Assembly: GCA_020344865.1 (NCBI GenBank)
Contig: CP070830.1
Span: forward strand, 634,367-644,373
From: Planctomycetota bacterium
Lineage (GTDB): Bacteria; Planctomycetota; Phycisphaerae; Sedimentisphaerales; Anaerobacaceae
Direction of reading: 5' to 3'
DNA length: 10,007 nt
The notes under the pieces were generated by a model, which saw nothing but the letters and a program-made list of their open reading frames with translations, had not been told where the DNA came from and ran no database searches. Below, piece after piece: positions 7,037 through 10,007 of this stretch; positions within the stretch are counted from its first letter, which is position 1, and each line of letters starts with the position of its first letter. The position numbers and the translations under genes are program-made.

Positions 7037-7066
7037 ATTATACTAAAAATGATTAAGTTCAACCAA
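7037..7066 (-). promoter_or_regulatory. Candidate sigma70 promoter for the chimeric sulfatase-like ORF
   Basis: A perfect TATAAT on the minus strand (7037-7042) is preceded by TTGGTT (7061-7066) at 18 bases. An alternative TTGAAC (7057-7062) lies only 14 bases away, too close. The leader would be about 50-60 bases. The promoter appears intact although the gene it drives is truncated. Confidence 0.45.
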
Positions 7067-7127
7067 ACCTTACAAATAATGATGTGATAGCGTGTTTCTT
7101 TGCAAACGTATGTTCAATACTATTTTC

Positions 7128-7160
7128 CCTAAAAATATTTGGAAAATATATGTTTTTAGG
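7128..7160. other. AT-rich stem-loop (imperfect palindrome)
   Basis: CCTAAAAA (7128-7135) pairs with TTTTTAGG (7153-7160). Inside it, TATTT (7136-7140) pairs with AAATA (7144-7148) across a three-base loop, leaving TATG unpaired on one side. It lacks a GC stem and T-run, so it is not a classic terminator. It could be a protein-binding palindrome or an RNA hairpin. Confidence 0.45.
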
Positions 7161-7208
7161 CGAAAAACTGATGTTTATTTTGGCCGATTTTAGAAAAAAC
7201 AAACCCTG

Positions 7209-7228
7209 TGGTGACAGTTTGGTGACAT
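7209..7228 (-). promoter_or_regulatory. Pho-box-like tandem repeat
   Basis: On the minus strand: ATGTCAC-CAAA-CTGTCAC, two near-identical heptamers with an 11-base period (TGGTGACA at 7209-7216 and 7220-7227 on the plus strand). The layout matches the PhoB half-site pattern (CTGTCAT, four bases, CTGTCAT) known from Proteobacteria. It lies about 140 bases upstream of the candidate promoter at 7037-7066, with no good -10 at the usual distance. Regulation by phosphate is only a suggestion. Confidence 0.3.
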
Positions 7229-7316
7229 AAATTTATCGAAGAACACCGACATTCTATTAGGATAGATCAGTGTAAATTAATATTATAGGACTGCAGTTGG
7301 GAGGCTTATTAGCGTG

Positions 7317-8891
7317 TTATTCACCCTCGTGCCATAGTTCAGGGGCTACTCCGGCTTTGAGCGTGGCCATGGTTATAGGCATATCAACCGAGATTTTGCG
7401 AGAGCCACGGATGACACGCGCCAGTTTTTCTCCTGTAACTTGAACAGGCTGTATGACCAGTTCAGGGATGTTGTAGGTTTTGAGGCAGGAATCATAAAAT
7501 AGAGGGTCTTTCTGTGGCATCACAATGGGTTTATACACCTTACCTTCCTGGTCAACATAGCTAAGGTAAGGCCTGGTAAATACCCCGTGCTGCCTTTTAC
7601 TGCTGAAAGCTATCCATCGGCTGTTACTGGACCAGCTCTGCCAGGATTCGCTTTGGTCGCTGTTAATCTGGAGCCGCCGGTATTTATACTGGCCGGTCTG
7701 TTGCACGGCTTTCAAGTCCATCAAGTACAAATCGCTGCTTCGCTGCCAAGGAGAAAAATAACCGTAATTGCACATACAGAACAACAGCCAACGGCCGTCG
7801 GGGCTAATCCTCGGCATGGCTATGCTCAGTCCGGTATCCTGAGCTGAGAGTACAGTTTCCAACTCACCCCACCGGTCTTGCTCAATGTCGTAGCTTATTC
7901 GAACGAGATCGTACTTTACCTGCTTGTAGCGCTTCGGCGGGATTTCATTGAGGTCTGACCACAGCATAGGTGCGCTGCAGAAATAAAGGTAGCGGCCGTC
8001 CGCCGACCAAGCGGGCCAGGTTTCCAGGCGTTTTTTTTGAGAGATTTTCGGCGAGGTGTTTATCGTCTTAGAGTCGAGTGGGTAATAAGCCAACAGGGAA
8101 TTGAGGTCCACCGTGTCACGAACTTCGTTTCTGGCGACATGAGAGAACATGGACAAATGATTGATAGAATACGCCGTCAGCTGGCCGCTGGGATGCCAAG
8201 AAGGGTATCCGAACTTCGCCTCAATCTTGTTGACGACGCCATTTTCAATCAGCAGTGTACTAGTACCATATAAATCGTTGCGGACGCTGATTAACATTTT
8301 GTCGGTATTGTTTCCGCAAAACGCGTGGCAGTTAAGGCACCCACCTTTGTAATATCCATTGTCCAATATGAGTGATTCGTTGAAGTTTTCAAGATTGCGC
8401 TGATAAATAGCCATTTTCCCGCTTATATGCGTATGTGTTGGATGCATTTTCCTGTATACCAGGAAGCCATCTATGTCCTCATTGGCGATTTTATTTGTAA
8501 GGGTGGAAAATAGGTTCCAGCGGTCGTCTTGAGTTTTCACAAAAACATCGAAACATAGCTCCTCTCCCCGGTTCATATTTAAAAGTTCCTGCCATTGGTT
8601 CTGAGGAATCACAATCTTTGGCGTTTTGCTGAAAACTTCGATTGGCTTGCCTTGCTTGGAGTATATTTTTACATAATAATGTGAACCGCTTTCCTGCACC
8701 AGGAAGTTCAAAGGTGCAATGTTCGGGGGGATGACGGCCCCGTAATAGTCAGGACGGATACGTGGGGGGCTGCCGACAGAACACCACTGGGCGATTGATT
8801 GCTTGTTGTCCCGCACAACGTGAACTAGTACGCTGGCCGACAATATCACAACCACCAAAATAGTTAGCGAATATCGATGATGTTTTTTCAT
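7317..8891 (-). CDS. Membrane-anchored PD40/TolB-like beta-propeller protein with CxxCH haem motif
   Basis: This 524-residue protein has one N-terminal hydrophobic helix (about 8-26) after MKKHHRY, so it is anchored in the membrane or exported with the rest outside. The segment PDYYGAVIPPNIAPLNFLV (48-66) is a family signature known to me from Bacteroidota relatives. Residues 185-189 are CLNCH, a c-type haem site, within GGCLNCHAFCGNN. PD40-type propeller strands follow: GYPSWHPSGQLTAYS (228-242), TWPAWSADGRYLYFCSA (291-307), MPRISPDGRWLLFCMC (359-374) and WQSWSSNSRWIAFSSKR (417-433). Four clear blades are visible, with more likely. Its ATG overlaps the stop of the upstream DUF6057-like gene (ATGA), so the two should be translated together. 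A role in extracytoplasmic electron transfer or haem-dependent sensing is plausible, but the substrate is unknown. CxxCH in a propeller could be chance, yet relatives seem to keep it. Confidence 0.85.
   Translation of the reverse strand: MKKHHRYSLTILVVVILSASVLVHVVRDNKQSIAQWCSVGSPPRIRPDYYGAVIPPNIAPLNFLVQESGSHYYVKIYSKQGKPIEVFSKTPKIVIPQNQWQELLNMNRGEELCFDVFVKTQDDRWNLFSTLTNKIANEDIDGFLVYRKMHPTHTHISGKMAIYQRNLENFNESLILDNGYYKGGCLNCHAFCGNNTDKMLISVRNDLYGTSTLLIENGVVNKIEAKFGYPSWHPSGQLTAYSINHLSMFSHVARNEVRDTVDLNSLLAYYPLDSKTINTSPKISQKKRLETWPAWSADGRYLYFCSAPMLWSDLNEIPPKRYKQVKYDLVRISYDIEQDRWGELETVLSAQDTGLSIAMPRISPDGRWLLFCMCNYGYFSPWQRSSDLYLMDLKAVQQTGQYKYRRLQINSDQSESWQSWSSNSRWIAFSSKRQHGVFTRPYLSYVDQEGKVYKPIVMPQKDPLFYDSCLKTYNIPELVIQPVQVTGEKLARVIRGSRKISVDMPITMATLKAGVAPELWHEGE
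8888..8891 (-). other. ATGA stop/start overlap coupling the last two genes
   Basis: The TGA of the DUF6057-like gene (8888-8890) shares bases with the ATG of the propeller gene (8889-8891). An AGGAA about 7 bases upstream, inside the first gene, can serve re-initiating ribosomes. This indicates an operon and fixed stoichiometry. Confidence 0.85.
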
Positions 8892-10007
8892 TTCTTCATT
8901 CCTGAGACCCCATAGGTATAATAAAAGAAGTAACTATCGCCGTAATTTTTCGCCAGCTCACGAAAGGCGGCTTGGTTGTTTCCCCCGTAACGGTTGAAGG
9001 TCTCCAAAAAGCCTTTAAATCGCTGATGTGATTGTGGGCTAAGCTGGCGGCCGCGCAGATTAACTGATTTTTTCGAGAAAAAGGTGTACACCAATATAGC
9101 CTCTTCGTAATGTCGGGGAATTTGTGAATAATCTAAATCGTCCAGATAGTTAAGGTTCTCTATGAATTTGTCGAGCTGTCCGGTCAACAGGTACAACGCC
9201 ATAAGGTATTCAATCGCCATGCGGTTTTGCCTGTTCTTCACCAGTAAGGCCAGCAGGATGTCCTCGGGTAAGTAATCTCCGAAAGGACCGTCCTTCTCCA
9301 CCATCAGATTGCGCAATTGCTGAATCCGGTCATCCGTCGCGAAGTTGGGGTCGGACTGCAGATGCATGAGGTAATTATTGGCCCATTCGGCGTGGAAGAG
9401 TGTTTTACTAAGTGCCCCAAGGTAAACCCGAGCGGCCCCCGAATTGCCCTTTACCATGTTTATCAAGGCCAAGCGTTTGAGAAGTATCGGGCGCTCTCCA
9501 AATACTTCCAGATATACGACTAGCGCGTTCTCGGCCACGTTTATAATGCCCAGTTCAATACAAGTGTCAAATTTCTTCCAGTATGCCGCGCCGTCCTTTT
9601 CAGCTCTTAAGAACAGTGTGTCGGGATGCTGGGGATAGGAAAACATGTCGAAAGCCAGTCGGCCGGTATGATATAAAGCCCGGTTGACGGCGTGGACTAA
9701 ATAAGAATCATCCGAGTGACTGGAAGCAGCCTGAAGCACTTCCGGCCACATCTTTTGACAGGCATAGTAATCAACCTCAAACAAAGCTCTTACTTTCTTA
9801 TCGTGATAAAATAAAACAGCAGTGCCGGCGATGGCAAACAGCATACACGATTCAATGAACCATTTCAGCATCGGTGTCGTGGTATACCTTGAAAGCATTC
9901 CTGCATGTGGCTTTTCTCTAATCTTTTTCTTCATAAATGTCTGCCAAAGCCCCAATCCAAGTGTGGTCAAAGGAAAGAGCAGATAAAGTGTATAAACCAT
10001 TATTACC
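8888..10007 (-). CDS. DUF6057-like membrane protein with TPR-type helical domain, N-terminus beyond window
   Basis: The frame is open from the stop at 8888 to the right edge. An ATG at 10000 would give 370 residues, but I doubt it is the start. The codons before it (Val-Ile) continue the same hydrophobic helix (MVYTLYLLFPLTTLGLGLW), and no good ribosome site is visible in the seven bases left. DUF6057 proteins, as I recall them, are longer, with several N-terminal membrane helices. Counting from that ATG, there are helices at about 2-20 and 47-65, a basic loop between them (KKKIREK), then soluble helical repeats. These include EVDYYACQKMWPEVLQAA (75-92), a TPR-like pair around HAVNRALYHTGRLAFDMFSYPQ (103-124) and a C-terminal FRELAKNYGDSYFFYYTY. 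No enzyme motif is seen. It is co-translated with the CxxCH propeller protein, so it is probably its membrane partner. Family assignment is by recall and moderately sure. Confidence 0.75.
   Translation of the reverse strand, partial: VIMVYTLYLLFPLTTLGLGLWQTFMKKKIREKPHAGMLSRYTTTPMLKWFIESCMLFAIAGTAVLFYHDKKVRALFEVDYYACQKMWPEVLQAASSHSDDSYLVHAVNRALYHTGRLAFDMFSYPQHPDTLFLRAEKDGAAYWKKFDTCIELGIINVAENALVVYLEVFGERPILLKRLALINMVKGNSGAARVYLGALSKTLFHAEWANNYLMHLQSDPNFATDDRIQQLRNLMVEKDGPFGDYLPEDILLALLVKNRQNRMAIEYLMALYLLTGQLDKFIENLNYLDDLDYSQIPRHYEEAILVYTFFSKKSVNLRGRQLSPQSHQRFKGFLETFNRYGGNNQAAFRELAKNYGDSYFFYYTYGVSGMKK

Larger units (their letters stand above)
6983..7316. other. AT-rich gene-free gap with several candidate regulatory elements
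   Basis: No credible ORF lies on either strand. The stretch is visibly richer in A/T than the genes on both sides. It holds, from right to left, a tandem TGTCAC element (7209-7228), an imperfect palindrome (7128-7160), a promoter reading leftward (7037-7066) and a direct repeat at the likely transcription start (7014-7033). No GC-rich hairpin with a T-run follows the propeller gene ending at 7317, so its terminator is not obvious. Confidence 0.6.

Overview
The window looks like an accessory stretch of a planctomycete-type chromosome, most likely from a relative of the Phycisphaerae/Sedimentisphaerales. This rests on recall of family content, not on a search. The supporting signs are long secreted GLUG-repeat proteins, one ending in a dockerin-like tail, a glycoside hydrolase family 95 enzyme, a Tat-exported sulfatase N-terminus, and G-rich repeats between genes. 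Strong AAGGAG ribosome binding sites and a textbook TTGACT-17-TATAAG promoter argue against Bacteroidota, although one gene pair here resembles families I know mainly from that phylum.

Layout. At 2-1714 (+) lies the C-terminal three quarters of a GH95 fucosidase-like enzyme, cut by the left edge. All other genes are on the minus strand. At 1734-4784 is a 1016-residue secreted protein with three GLUG modules and a dockerin-like tail. It converges on the GH95 gene with a gap of under 20 bases. At 5053-6309 is a second secreted GLUG protein with a helical C-terminal tail. At 6512-6982 is a short ORF joining the start of a Tat-exported sulfatase to the end of an Ig-like surface domain. It is probably a deletion product. 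A 334-base AT-rich gap follows (6983-7316), holding a promoter, a long stem-loop and two sets of direct repeats. At 7317-8891 is a membrane-anchored beta-propeller protein with one CxxCH haem motif. It overlaps by 4 bases (ATGA) the end of a DUF6057-like membrane/TPR-type protein (8888 to the right edge).

How the parts fit. The GH95 enzyme and the sulfatase relic suggest a history of breaking down fucose-containing, perhaps sulfated, polysaccharides. The two GLUG proteins are probably surface or secreted scaffold/adhesion proteins. Each has its own promoter, and both promoters share an architecture: a 25-base identical repeat, a G-quadruplex-capable run, an A/T tract, a sigma70-type promoter, and GTTTTGCAG near the start of the transcript. 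The propeller-haem/DUF6057 pair is a separate, translationally coupled unit of unknown function at the cytoplasmic membrane. No RNA genes, CRISPR arrays, transposases or phage genes were seen.
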